From Tissierellia bacterium (GTDB lineage Bacteria > Bacillota > Clostridia > Tissierellales > Tissierellaceae), in assembly GCA_012728125.1 (NCBI GenBank), contig JAAYFT010000140.1, positions 1 through 41,162 of the forward strand: DNA of 41,162 bases. The letters are read 5' to 3'. The notes below the pieces were generated by a model. It was not told where the DNA came from. It saw nothing but the letters and a program-made list of their open reading frames with translations, and did not search any database. A program made the translations under genes and the position numbers. Of the stretch, positions 30,019-37,218 are shown piece after piece. Numbering within the stretch: the first letter of the stretch is position 1; each line of letters starts with the position of its first letter.

Positions 30019-31359
30019 CTAACTTCTCCTACTTATCGGATAATGTCCATTTAGGCATCCTGTGCAAAAATCATTGCCTCCTGCTGCCTTTAATATGCCT
30101 TCTAAGGACAAATACACTAAGGAATCAGCCTTAATTAATTCCTTAATTTCCTCCACTTCCATCTGGGCAGCTAATAAGTTCTTCCTAGTTGGCGTATCCA
30201 TACCTAAATGACAAGAATGTAATACTGGTGGCGAAGCAATCCTTACATGGACTTCCTTTGCACCTGCATTTCTTATCATTTCAATAGTCCTTTTAATAGT
30301 AGTTCCCCTTACTATGGAATCGTCTACTAGGATTACCCTTTTACCTTCAACATTTTCTTTCAGTACATTTAACTTTATCCTAACTCCCTGCTCCCTTAGC
30401 TCCTGGGTAGGTTCTATAAAGGTTCTACCTACATACCTGTTTTTAATCAAGCCTTCTGCATAGGGAATTTTTGCCTCTTCAGCATAGCCTATGGCTGGTA
30501 TGGTTCCAGAGTCAGGAGCTCCTATTACTATGTCACCTTCTACGTAGGCTTCCCTTGCCAATTGTTTACCAGCTTCTATTCTAGAAAGATAAATACTTTT
30601 ACTGTCCAGCCTACTATCAGGCCTTGCAAAATAAATTATTTCAAATAGGCAAAGCCTTTTGTCAGTCTTTTCTTTTCTAATGGATTTTATGCCTTCGTCC
30701 CTTATAAAAACAATCTCTCCTGGTTCAATATCCCTTATAAACTCAGCTCCTATGGTGTCAAAGGCACAGGTTTCAGAAGCCAATATATAATCTTGGCCAA
30801 GTTTACCTAGGGAAAGGGGTTTCACTCCAAAGGGGTCCCTGGCCCCAATTAACATATCTGTTGTCATCATAATAAGGCCATAGGTTCCCTTTATATCCTC
30901 TAATGTCCTAACGATAGCATCTTCTATATTATCCTTATGGTGCCTAGCTATTAAATTGGCTATAACCTCTGTATCTAGCTCTGTCTGGAATATGACCCCA
31001 TCATCTTCCAACCTGTCCCTTAGGCTTTTGAAGTTTACTACTGCCCCATCATGAGCTAAGGCCAGGGCACCTCTTTTATAGCCCACAACTAAGGGTTGGG
31101 CATTTTGGATAGTTGGGTCTCCAGTAGTTGCATACCTAACATGGCCTATGGCTATATTTCCCCTAAGCCTATCCATGGTTTCCTGAGGAAACACTTCATG
31201 GACTAAGCCCCTATCCTTAAAATAATCTATAAAGCCATTGTTATTTACTGCAATACCTGTACTTACTTGGCCCCTATGTTGTAGTGCATATAGGCCATAG
31301 TAGACTATCTTCGACACATGATTATTAGACTTACTGTAAATACCTACTAGTCCACTCAA
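30019..31359 (-). CDS. purF: Amidophosphoribosyltransferase with altered glutaminase site
   Basis: 446 residues. PurF makes phosphoribosylamine from PRPP and an amino donor, the committed step. The C-terminal half is intact: PRPP motif VILVDDSIVRGTT, and the [4Fe-4S] cysteines RLCLFEI, HSCHLG and FCTGC. The N-terminal Ntn-glutaminase domain is abnormal. The nucleophile expected right after Met is Ser2 (MSGLVGIY) rather than Cys, and the oxyanion-hole Asn is Asp104 (AHDGAVVN). R75 and D129 are kept. The TTG start at 31357-31359 is firm: an in-frame TAG (the purE stop) lies five codons upstream and no Cys codon intervenes. It is 15 nt after purE. It probably uses NH3, or a serine Ntn nucleophile. 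Confidence 0.93.
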   Translation of the reverse strand: MSGLVGIYSKSNNHVSKIVYYGLYALQHRGQVSTGIAVNNNGFIDYFKDRGLVHEVFPQETMDRLRGNIAIGHVRYATTGDPTIQNAQPLVVGYKRGALALAHDGAVVNFKSLRDRLEDDGVIFQTELDTEVIANLIARHHKDNIEDAIVRTLEDIKGTYGLIMMTTDMLIGARDPFGVKPLSLGKLGQDYILASETCAFDTIGAEFIRDIEPGEIVFIRDEGIKSIRKEKTDKRLCLFEIIYFARPDSRLDSKSIYLSRIEAGKQLAREAYVEGDIVIGAPDSGTIPAIGYAEEAKIPYAEGLIKNRYVGRTFIEPTQELREQGVRIKLNVLKENVEGKRVILVDDSIVRGTTIKRTIEMIRNAGAKEVHVRIASPPVLHSCHLGMDTPTRKNLLAAQMEVEEIKELIKADSLVYLSLEGILKAAGGNDFCTGCLNGHYPISRRS

Positions 31360-31374
31360 AACTACACCTTCTTT

Positions 31375-31857
31375 CTAATTGGAGCCTAACTCAGAATTCA
31401 TCTTCTCCACTTCTCTTGCCATTTCCTCCTTATACTCCTTAAAGGTCTCCCTTAGCTCAGGATATTTTACAGATAGGATTTGGACTGCTAAAAGTCCACC
31501 GTTTTCTCCACCGTCTATGGCTACTGTAGCTACGGGAACTCCTTTAGGCATTTGTACCACAGAAAGAAGGGAGTCTAGTCCATCCATGGTAGAGGATTTA
31601 GCAGGAATTCCAATTACAGGAATTGGAGTTACTCCTGCCAATACCCCTGCTAGATGGGCTGCCTTACCAGCTATGGCAATGATCACTTCAATACCATTTT
31701 CCTCCGCCTTTTCTGCATATTCTATGGCCTTATAGGGAGTCCTGTGGGCTGATATTACTTTCATTTCATATTCAACTTGAAACTTATCTAATATTTTGGC
31801 AACTCTTTCGGCTATACTTTTATCCGATATGCTTCCCATTACAATACTTACCTTCAT
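31375..31857 (-). CDS. purE: 5-(carboxyamino)imidazole ribonucleotide mutase / AIR carboxylase
   Basis: 160 residues, normal for PurE. It has GSISDKSIAE, the catalytic ISAHRTP, IAGKAAHLAGVLAG and SLLSVVQMPKGVPVATVAID. The sequence is closer to the class I type. Class I enzymes usually work with PurK, which is not in this operon. Whether PurK is elsewhere or PurE takes CO2 directly cannot be told here. It starts 11 nt after purL. Confidence 0.95.
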   Translation of the reverse strand: MKVSIVMGSISDKSIAERVAKILDKFQVEYEMKVISAHRTPYKAIEYAEKAEENGIEVIIAIAGKAAHLAGVLAGVTPIPVIGIPAKSSTMDGLDSLLSVVQMPKGVPVATVAIDGGENGGLLAVQILSVKYPELRETFKEYKEEMAREVEKMNSELGSN

Positions 31858-31868
31858 CTTACTTCCCC

Positions 31869-34800
31869 CTAATCAAAGTATTTTATCCCTGATTGGAAAA
31901 TCTTGTGTTGGCCTAGGATATTAATGTTTTTATATAAGTCTTTTCCCACCCTATCGATTGATGAGATAGTACCTAAAACTCTACCGTCTAAGCTAGTCAT
32001 GGCTTCTATGCCAAAGGCTGAACCAGTTGGATTTTCACCAACAAACTGGGTAGCTATTTGACCATTATCCATTGGCTTATCTAATATGATTTTTCCTTCC
32101 TTGCTAGCCAATGGCACTGAATAAACATCTCCTACCTTCATCTGGCTAAACCAAGGAGATAGGTTGGAACTAACCCTTACATTGACCATGGTGGATATGA
32201 ATTCACCACTGTCATTGCCTGTTATATAGGCTGATGGGCTAATGTAGCCAAGTTTTATTAAGGCTGTAAAACCTGCCCCAATACCTAATATGAGCCCATC
32301 ATCATTATTTATGTGATTATCTAGGGCTTCCTTCACATAAGGGTTATTAAATAATAGTTTTAGTAGCTTGCCACCAGTCTCCGGTTCATCACCTAATAAG
32401 GCACCATTTGCCAGTCCTAGTATTTGACATTCTTTTATTTTCTCAGCCAAAACCTTATATGAATCCTCCATATCCTTTAAGGACAAGGTCTTAAATACAA
32501 GAGTCTCTACATTGGCTCCAGCTCCCCTAAAGGACTCTTCCATAGTGTATTCACCATGGCTGCCTGTAAATATTGGAATTAAAACCTTTGGTTTTGCTAT
32601 TTTTATTTTTCTTGTAATCCTACTACCCTTAGTGTAATCAATATTTTCAAAATTATCCTTGCTCTTACATACTGGGAAAACTTCATCTAAGGGCTTTTCA
32701 TAGGCCTCAATTAAAGTATCTAACTCTATAACTTCTCCACCTATTAATATTTCTTCTTTATCTATGGTTGTTCCCAGCTCTATTACAGAACTTAAGGCTT
32801 TTTCTTTTAGTTTGCTTGGTACTTGACCATTAAACTCTACTACTAAAGACCCTGGTAATGGCCTAAATAGTTCTTCCTTGCTGATTTCATTGAACTTAAA
32901 GCCAATTTTATTGCCCAAAGCCATTTCTCCTATAGCTCTAGCAAGTCCACCATATTTTACTGTAGTAGCTGATATTATCTTGCCTTCATCTACTAGTTCT
33001 TTTACTAAAGCATAGTTGGACTTCAACTGTTCAAAATCCACCATTCCCTTTTCATCTATATCTAGTTTTATTAAGGCCACAGTGGAGTTAGGCTTTTTAA
33101 ACTCTGATGATATGATATTTTGAACCTTTTCTGTTGTGACAGCAAAGCTAACTAGGGTTGGTGGTACATCAATATCTTCAAAGGTACCACTCATGCTGTC
33201 CTTGCCACCTATACTTGGAATATCTAAGTTCTTTTGTACTAGAAATGCTCCCAATAAGGCTGCAAAAGGTTTGCCCCATTTACTTTCATCTTGTCCCAGT
33301 CTTTCAAAATACTCTTGGAAAGTTAACCTGATGTTTTTATAGCTACCACCCATGGCTACGATTTTGCCTATAGATTCTATAACTGCATAATAACCACCAT
33401 GGAAGGGACTCCATTTTGAAAGCTTAGGCTCAAAACCATAAGTCATTAAGGAACAAGTATTAGTTTCACCTTCTAGTACAGGAATCTTAGCTGCCATACC
33501 TTCTGCAGGTGTTAATTTATATTTTCCGCCAAGTGGCATTAAAACTGTACTTCCCCCTACACTATGGTCAAAGCCTTCTATTAAGCCTTTTTGGCTAGCT
33601 ATATTTATATCCTTTAAGTTTTCTATAAAGGCCTCTTTAATATCCTTGTCTTTAATATGGGATGGTATTTCATCTAAATAGGACCCATCCATAGGCATAG
33701 TTACATTTACCTTGGATTTTTTCCTTATGCCGTTAGTATCAAGGAAGTCCCTTTTAATATTGACTATGGTCTTGCCCTTCCAAACCATCTTTAGATTTCT
33801 TTCTTCTGTCACCTTGGCAACTACTGTGGCTTCCACATCTTCATCTCTACAATGTGATAAGAATTTGTCTAAATCCTTTGAGTCTATAACTACTGCCATT
33901 CTCTCCTGAGACTCAGATAAGGCTATTTCTGTACCATCAAGGCCTGGATACTTTAAAGGTACCTTGTCTAATTCAATAAACAGGCCATCTGCCAACTCTC
34001 CAATGGCAACAGATACTCCCCCAGCACCAAAGTCGTTGCATTTCTTGATCATCTTGGAAACCTCTGGCTTCCTAAAGAGGCGAACTATCTTCCTCTCTAT
34101 GGCTGGATTTCCTTTTTGCACTTCTGCTGCAGATGTGTGTAGGGATTCTTCTGTATGTTCCTTTGATGAGCCTACTGCACCACCTAGGCCATCCCTTCCA
34201 GTCCTGCCACCTACTAAGATAACTAAGTCTCCCGCTTCTGCCTTGCCCCTATATACTGCTTCCCTTGGAGCAGCTGCCACTAGGGCACCTAATTCCATCC
34301 TCTTAGCCACATAGCCTTCATCATAGATTTCCCTTGCATAGCCTGTTGCAGCACCAATTTCGTATCCATAGGAGCTATATCCATCCTTGGCCAGCTTTGT
34401 GATTTTTCTTTGTGGCAATTTGCCAGGCAAGGTATCTTCATAGCTTTGTCTTGGGTCACTGGCACCTGTAATCCTCATGGCTTGATACACATAGGCCCTT
34501 CCAGATAAGGGATCCCTTATGGCTCCACCAAGGCAAGTAGATGCTCCACCGAAGGGTTCCATTTCCGTAGGATGGTTGTGGGTTTCATTTTTAAACATCA
34601 ATAGCCACTTTTCATTTCTACCGTCTATGTCCACATCTATTTCTACGCTACAAGCATTTACTTCGTCAGTCTCTTCCTTATCATCTAATAGGCCCTTTTT
34701 CCTTATTTCCTTCATGTTAATTGTGGCTAAGTCCATTAAGGAAATTGGTCTTTGCCTATTTTCATAAACATACTCTCTAGATTTTATATATTCCTCTATG

Positions 34801-35549
34801 GCTTTTTGGAATACTTCCTTATACTTGCCTTCTTCTATGGCAATATCTGTTATTTCAGTCATAAAGGTAGTATGTCTACAATGGTCTGACCAGTAGGTGT
34901 CTATTAGCTTTAATTCTGTAATGGTTGGGTTTCTCTTTTCATCATTTTTGAAATATTCTTGACAAAACTTTAAGTCATCTAAGTCCATGGCTATTCCATA
35001 TTGGGACTTAAAGCCTTTTAATTCTTCTTCATTGAAATCTATAAATCCATCTATTACTTCAACATCTCCTCTTGCTTCCTCTTCTACTATAAACTCAAAA
35101 CTATCTATGGGGACTTCCTTCATTTCGATTGGGTTTATATAATAGGCCTTTATTTTTTCCAAGTCCTCATCTGAGATGTTTTCTAAAAGGATTACCTTTG
35201 AATTTTGAACCAAAATATCCTCTTTATTAGTTAAAATTCTAATTAATTGATTTGCAGCATCTTCTCTTTGATTATATTGGCCCTTGTGATATTCAACTCT
35301 AAATAGCTTTTCATTTTCCTTAATGGGAAGCTTGTTCTCATATAAATTATCCAAAACTTCTTCGTAGAGTATTTCTTCAACTATCCTTTCCTTGTCTTCC
35401 TCCGATACATTGATTAAATCATATAGGTTTACAACCCTTACCTTCCTTAAGCTCTCTATACCTAAGTAATCCCTAAACTCTTTTAGCAAATTCTTTCCTT
35501 CCGTGTTGTAGTCTTCCTTCTTCTCTATGAAGATCCTCTTGTAATTCAC
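31869..35549 (-). CDS. purL: Phosphoribosylformylglycinamidine synthase, single-chain, with degenerate glutaminase domain
   Basis: 1226 residues, the long PurL form (N-terminal PurS-like part, two AIR-synthase-like halves, C-terminal class I glutaminase). The synthase part has the expected HNHPTEMEPFGGASTCLGG, GGRTGRDGLGGAVGSS and IGGKDSMSGTF. In the glutaminase domain (~980-1226) the catalytic residues are gone. The nucleophile motif reads LGIGAGF where LG(V/I)CNG is expected, so Cys is Gly1091. The motif for PHPER reads SSIDR, so His is Ser1197 and Glu is Asp1199. SHGEGR reads ASKEGK. The domain fold seems kept, as PurL needs it structurally. GTG at 35549 is chosen because AGGAGGG lies 5 nt before it; the in-frame TTG at 35564 has none. 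Confidence 0.94.
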   Translation of the reverse strand: MNYKRIFIEKKEDYNTEGKNLLKEFRDYLGIESLRKVRVVNLYDLINVSEEDKERIVEEILYEEVLDNLYENKLPIKENEKLFRVEYHKGQYNQREDAANQLIRILTNKEDILVQNSKVILLENISDEDLEKIKAYYINPIEMKEVPIDSFEFIVEEEARGDVEVIDGFIDFNEEELKGFKSQYGIAMDLDDLKFCQEYFKNDEKRNPTITELKLIDTYWSDHCRHTTFMTEITDIAIEEGKYKEVFQKAIEEYIKSREYVYENRQRPISLMDLATINMKEIRKKGLLDDKEETDEVNACSVEIDVDIDGRNEKWLLMFKNETHNHPTEMEPFGGASTCLGGAIRDPLSGRAYVYQAMRITGASDPRQSYEDTLPGKLPQRKITKLAKDGYSSYGYEIGAATGYAREIYDEGYVAKRMELGALVAAAPREAVYRGKAEAGDLVILVGGRTGRDGLGGAVGSSKEHTEESLHTSAAEVQKGNPAIERKIVRLFRKPEVSKMIKKCNDFGAGGVSVAIGELADGLFIELDKVPLKYPGLDGTEIALSESQERMAVVIDSKDLDKFLSHCRDEDVEATVVAKVTEERNLKMVWKGKTIVNIKRDFLDTNGIRKKSKVNVTMPMDGSYLDEIPSHIKDKDIKEAFIENLKDINIASQKGLIEGFDHSVGGSTVLMPLGGKYKLTPAEGMAAKIPVLEGETNTCSLMTYGFEPKLSKWSPFHGGYYAVIESIGKIVAMGGSYKNIRLTFQEYFERLGQDESKWGKPFAALLGAFLVQKNLDIPSIGGKDSMSGTFEDIDVPPTLVSFAVTTEKVQNIISSEFKKPNSTVALIKLDIDEKGMVDFEQLKSNYALVKELVDEGKIISATTVKYGGLARAIGEMALGNKIGFKFNEISKEELFRPLPGSLVVEFNGQVPSKLKEKALSSVIELGTTIDKEEILIGGEVIELDTLIEAYEKPLDEVFPVCKSKDNFENIDYTKGSRITRKIKIAKPKVLIPIFTGSHGEYTMEESFRGAGANVETLVFKTLSLKDMEDSYKVLAEKIKECQILGLANGALLGDEPETGGKLLKLLFNNPYVKEALDNHINNDDGLILGIGAGFTALIKLGYISPSAYITGNDSGEFISTMVNVRVSSNLSPWFSQMKVGDVYSVPLASKEGKIILDKPMDNGQIATQFVGENPTGSAFGIEAMTSLDGRVLGTISSIDRVGKDLYKNINILGQHKIFQSGIKYFD

Positions 35550-35561
35550 ATTAACCCTCCT

Positions 35562-35617
35562 CAAAAAGTTAAATTAAGCCCAGTTGGGTAGGCGAAGCGA
35601 AACCTACCCGACTGGGC
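35562..35617 (-). terminator. Regulated terminator of the tandem riboswitch
   Basis: On the minus strand GCCCAGTCGGGTAGG pairs with CCTACCCAACTGGGC (one mismatch) around a 10-nt loop, followed by TTAATTTAACTTTTT just before the purL ribosome site. Its first four bases, GCCC, are also the 3' strand of the last ykkC helix, so aptamer folding and terminator exclude each other. Confidence 0.85.
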
Positions 35618-35716
35618 TTTTATCCCTTCGGTGTAATACTTCATGCAAAAAACACATAAAGTATCTGTACCGCTCGGTCCTGCAGGAGTTTTCCTCGGAT
35701 CCCTAGGTACACTTTC
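35612..35716 (-). ncRNA. PRPP riboswitch aptamer (ykkC subtype 2b)
   Basis: Directly follows the guanine aptamer. ykkC-fold hallmarks in order on the minus strand: GTGTACCTAGGGATCCGAGG, then GGACCGAGCGGTACAG, a variable stem ATACTTTATG...CATGAAGTAT, and finally ACACC-x-AAGGGATAAAAGCCC. GTGTA and TACAC close the first helix. ykkC subclasses bind guanidine, ppGpp, PRPP or ADP-type ligands. PRPP is chosen because of the purine operon and because tandem guanine-PRPP switches are known (Breaker group). PRPP binding should hold GCCC away from the terminator and switch purL on. Confidence 0.82.
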
Positions 35717-35785
35717 ACTCATAGTTAAATGATTTTCGGTCATTTAGTAGATACGCCCCAACCATATTATGGGACTTATATGAGT
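35717..35785 (-). ncRNA. Guanine riboswitch aptamer (purine class)
   Basis: 69 nt on the minus strand with all three helices. P1 is ACTCATA/TATGAGT. P2 is GTCCCA/TTGGGGC capped by TAATATGG, P3 is TAAATGA/TCATTTA capped by CCGAAAA, and the junctions are GTATCTAC and AACTAT. The loop sequences are those that form the P2-P3 kissing contact. The base that pairs with the ligand (C74 in xpt numbering; here at 35724) is C, which specifies guanine or hypoxanthine rather than adenine. It sits directly before the ykkC-type aptamer. Confidence 0.9.
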
Positions 35786-35818
35786 TTTTTATTCATAACT
35801 CTTATTCATTTCTCTTTC

Positions 35819-35847
35819 ATATTAACAGTGTGTTTACCTTATGTCAA
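35819..35847 (-). promoter_or_regulatory. Sigma-A promoter of the purine operon
   Basis: TTGACA (35842-35847) and TAATAT (35819-35824), 17-bp spacing. It predicts a start near 35811 and a leader of about 260 nt holding both aptamers. It lies 13 bp after the encapsulin stop codon. Confidence 0.82.
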
Positions 35848-35859
35848 GGATTCTTTTTA

Positions 35860-36645
35860 TTAAAGGGTGAACTTCACTATTAGTGTAGGGTCTAAAACTC
35901 TAAATGTAAAGGATTCAGTAATAAAAAATCTTACCTTTTCACTTGTATGGTATTGATAACCAATAGAAAAATCTCTACCAATTGTAAGCTCTAGATCATC
36001 ATGGTTATAGGGTAGTAAATATGCACCATTTACCACATGACTATAGACTATTTTTCCACCAATTAGCTTTTCTATTCTTTCATCTAATGGGTAAGAAGTC
36101 TCCCTAGATAAAATCCTTTTATAGGCTTCCTCATTGACTACTAGGCTAAAGGGGCCTCCTTGGTAGTTTTCTTTAAGGAGAATTAGTCCTTGGGTTATGG
36201 CTTCCATTATGGTATTAGGGTCATTGCCAAAGGCTATAGGCTCTAACTCCACCATATTGTCAATACCCTTGATTAATCCTTCTTCTAAGCCATTGTAGAT
36301 TGCATTTTCTTCAAATAATGCAATTTCCTTAACTGCATTTTCCAATGGTTCATAATCGACATCCTTGGCTCCTCTTTCGATATTGTCTAGTTCCCACCTG
36401 TCCATTTCAAATTCTATTCTGCTTTCCATTAAGGGTAAAACATTATAATTGCTAAAGCCTACATTTCCTTCTCTTTTAACAGGGCCTAATCTACCTTCAG
36501 TGATTACGTTGAAGTCTAATCCCATTGGCCCATTGACCTTAACTACTTTTCTAGCAGATAAATAGGATTTAAATACTTCCTTTGCCCTTTCTTCTATTTC
36601 TTCCCAGGCCTTAGGTGAAACTGGGGCTAAGTCTCTATATAGCAT
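35860..36645 (-). CDS. Family 1 encapsulin nanocompartment shell protein
   Basis: 261 residues, the standard length for the linocin-M18/encapsulin family with the HK97 capsid fold. The N-terminus LYRDLAPVSPKAWEEIEERAKEVFKSYLSARKVV is diagnostic, as are the central YNGLEEGLIKGI and the C-terminal FRVLDPTLIVKF. Subunits assemble into a hollow shell (60 copies in small family 1 members) that takes up cargo through a C-terminal peptide. The cargo gene is 10 nt upstream. No clear terminator follows before the purine promoter, so some read-through is possible. Confidence 0.96.
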   Translation of the reverse strand: MLYRDLAPVSPKAWEEIEERAKEVFKSYLSARKVVKVNGPMGLDFNVITEGRLGPVKREGNVGFSNYNVLPLMESRIEFEMDRWELDNIERGAKDVDYEPLENAVKEIALFEENAIYNGLEEGLIKGIDNMVELEPIAFGNDPNTIMEAITQGLILLKENYQGGPFSLVVNEEAYKRILSRETSYPLDERIEKLIGGKIVYSHVVNGAYLLPYNHDDLELTIGRDFSIGYQYHTSEKVRFFITESFTFRVLDPTLIVKFTL

Positions 36646-36655
36646 ATTCTCCCTC

Positions 36656-36997
36656 CTATTTTAAATCTCCAATATTTAAACTTGAAGAATCATTCATTAT
36701 TTCACTGACCTTTTCCTCTAGATGAGAAATAGGCCCCTCAGTAAATAAGTAGGTTCTCAGCTCATCATCCCATTTGTCCATATTTCTTCTCAGCCATTCA
36801 ATAAGCATACAGGCATGTTCTATTTCCTCATCCCTATTATGTGCCATAATCTCCCTAAGCTCAGGGTCGTTTGATGAAACTACTCTTTGGTTATACCAGT
36901 CGACGGCCTCAATTTCCTCCTTTAGGCTGTTAAGGGCCCTAGAAATATTCATAGTCTTTTCATCTAATTTTTCCACTGGTTCATGGTATTGACTCAC
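36656..36997 (-). CDS. Encapsulated ferritin-like protein (EncFtn cargo)
   Basis: About 113 residues. EncFtn is an iron-oxidising half-ferritin whose di-iron site forms between subunits; encapsulin stores the iron. The family core is present: EEIEAVDWYNQR and DEEIEHACMLIEWLRR, supplying Glu, Glu and His ligands (E28, E58, H61), and LRTYLFTEGPI. The C-terminus SSLNIGDLK is the encapsulin-targeting peptide. Start choice: an ATG at 37018 would add seven residues but has a poor ribosome site and would be nearly leaderless from the promoter at 37027-37054. The GTG at 36997 has AAAGGAGG 8 nt upstream and gives a more usual N-terminus. Confidence 0.93.
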   Translation of the reverse strand: MSQYHEPVEKLDEKTMNISRALNSLKEEIEAVDWYNQRVVSSNDPELREIMAHNRDEEIEHACMLIEWLRRNMDKWDDELRTYLFTEGPISHLEEKVSEIMNDSSSLNIGDLK

Positions 36998-37026
36998 ATT
37001 ATCTTCCTCCTTTGACATTTTATCCC

Positions 37027-37054
37027 ATTATAAGTTTACCCCTATAAAAGTTAA
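37027..37054 (-). promoter_or_regulatory. Sigma-A promoter of the EncFtn-encapsulin operon
   Basis: TTAACT (37049-37054) and TATAAT (37027-37032), 16-bp spacing. The predicted start near 37020 leaves ~24 nt of leader for the GTG start and almost none for the ATG. Confidence 0.65.
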
Positions 37055-37149
37055 TTAAAACATTAACAATCATTATTTTATCTTTAATAATCTATTGTCT
37101 CTATCATTTATAAAATTAATCCTATTCCATATTACAAATTTCGATTTAT

Positions 37150-37167
37150 TGTAACTTTATTGTTACA
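37150..37167. promoter_or_regulatory. Inverted repeat TGTAAC-N6-GTTACA in the divergent gap
   Basis: Perfect 6-bp arms around TTTATT, lying upstream of the TATAAT (37188-37193) of the lipoprotein gene where its -35 would be. It could be an operator. The second arm plus CGTTGT 16 bp further also loosely resembles an ECF-sigma promoter. Confidence 0.4.
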
Positions 37168-37218
37168 CATGGCACCATATTTCGTTGTATAATATAATCA
37201 ACAGAAAGGAGATTACTT

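Noticed and set aside
31354-31377. Alternative upstream start for PurF that would supply the missing Cys
   Set aside because: The in-frame purE stop TAG (31375-31377) is five codons upstream, and the codons between (Lys, Glu, Gly, Val, Val) include no Cys.
31869-32600. Separate purQ/purS genes
   Set aside because: PurL here is the single-chain form with these parts fused; no separate small genes are present in the operon.
35561-35743. 60-codon minus-strand open frame directly before purL
   Set aside because: It lies inside the tandem aptamers and terminator stem; the bases are explained by RNA structure, and there is no separate ribosome site.
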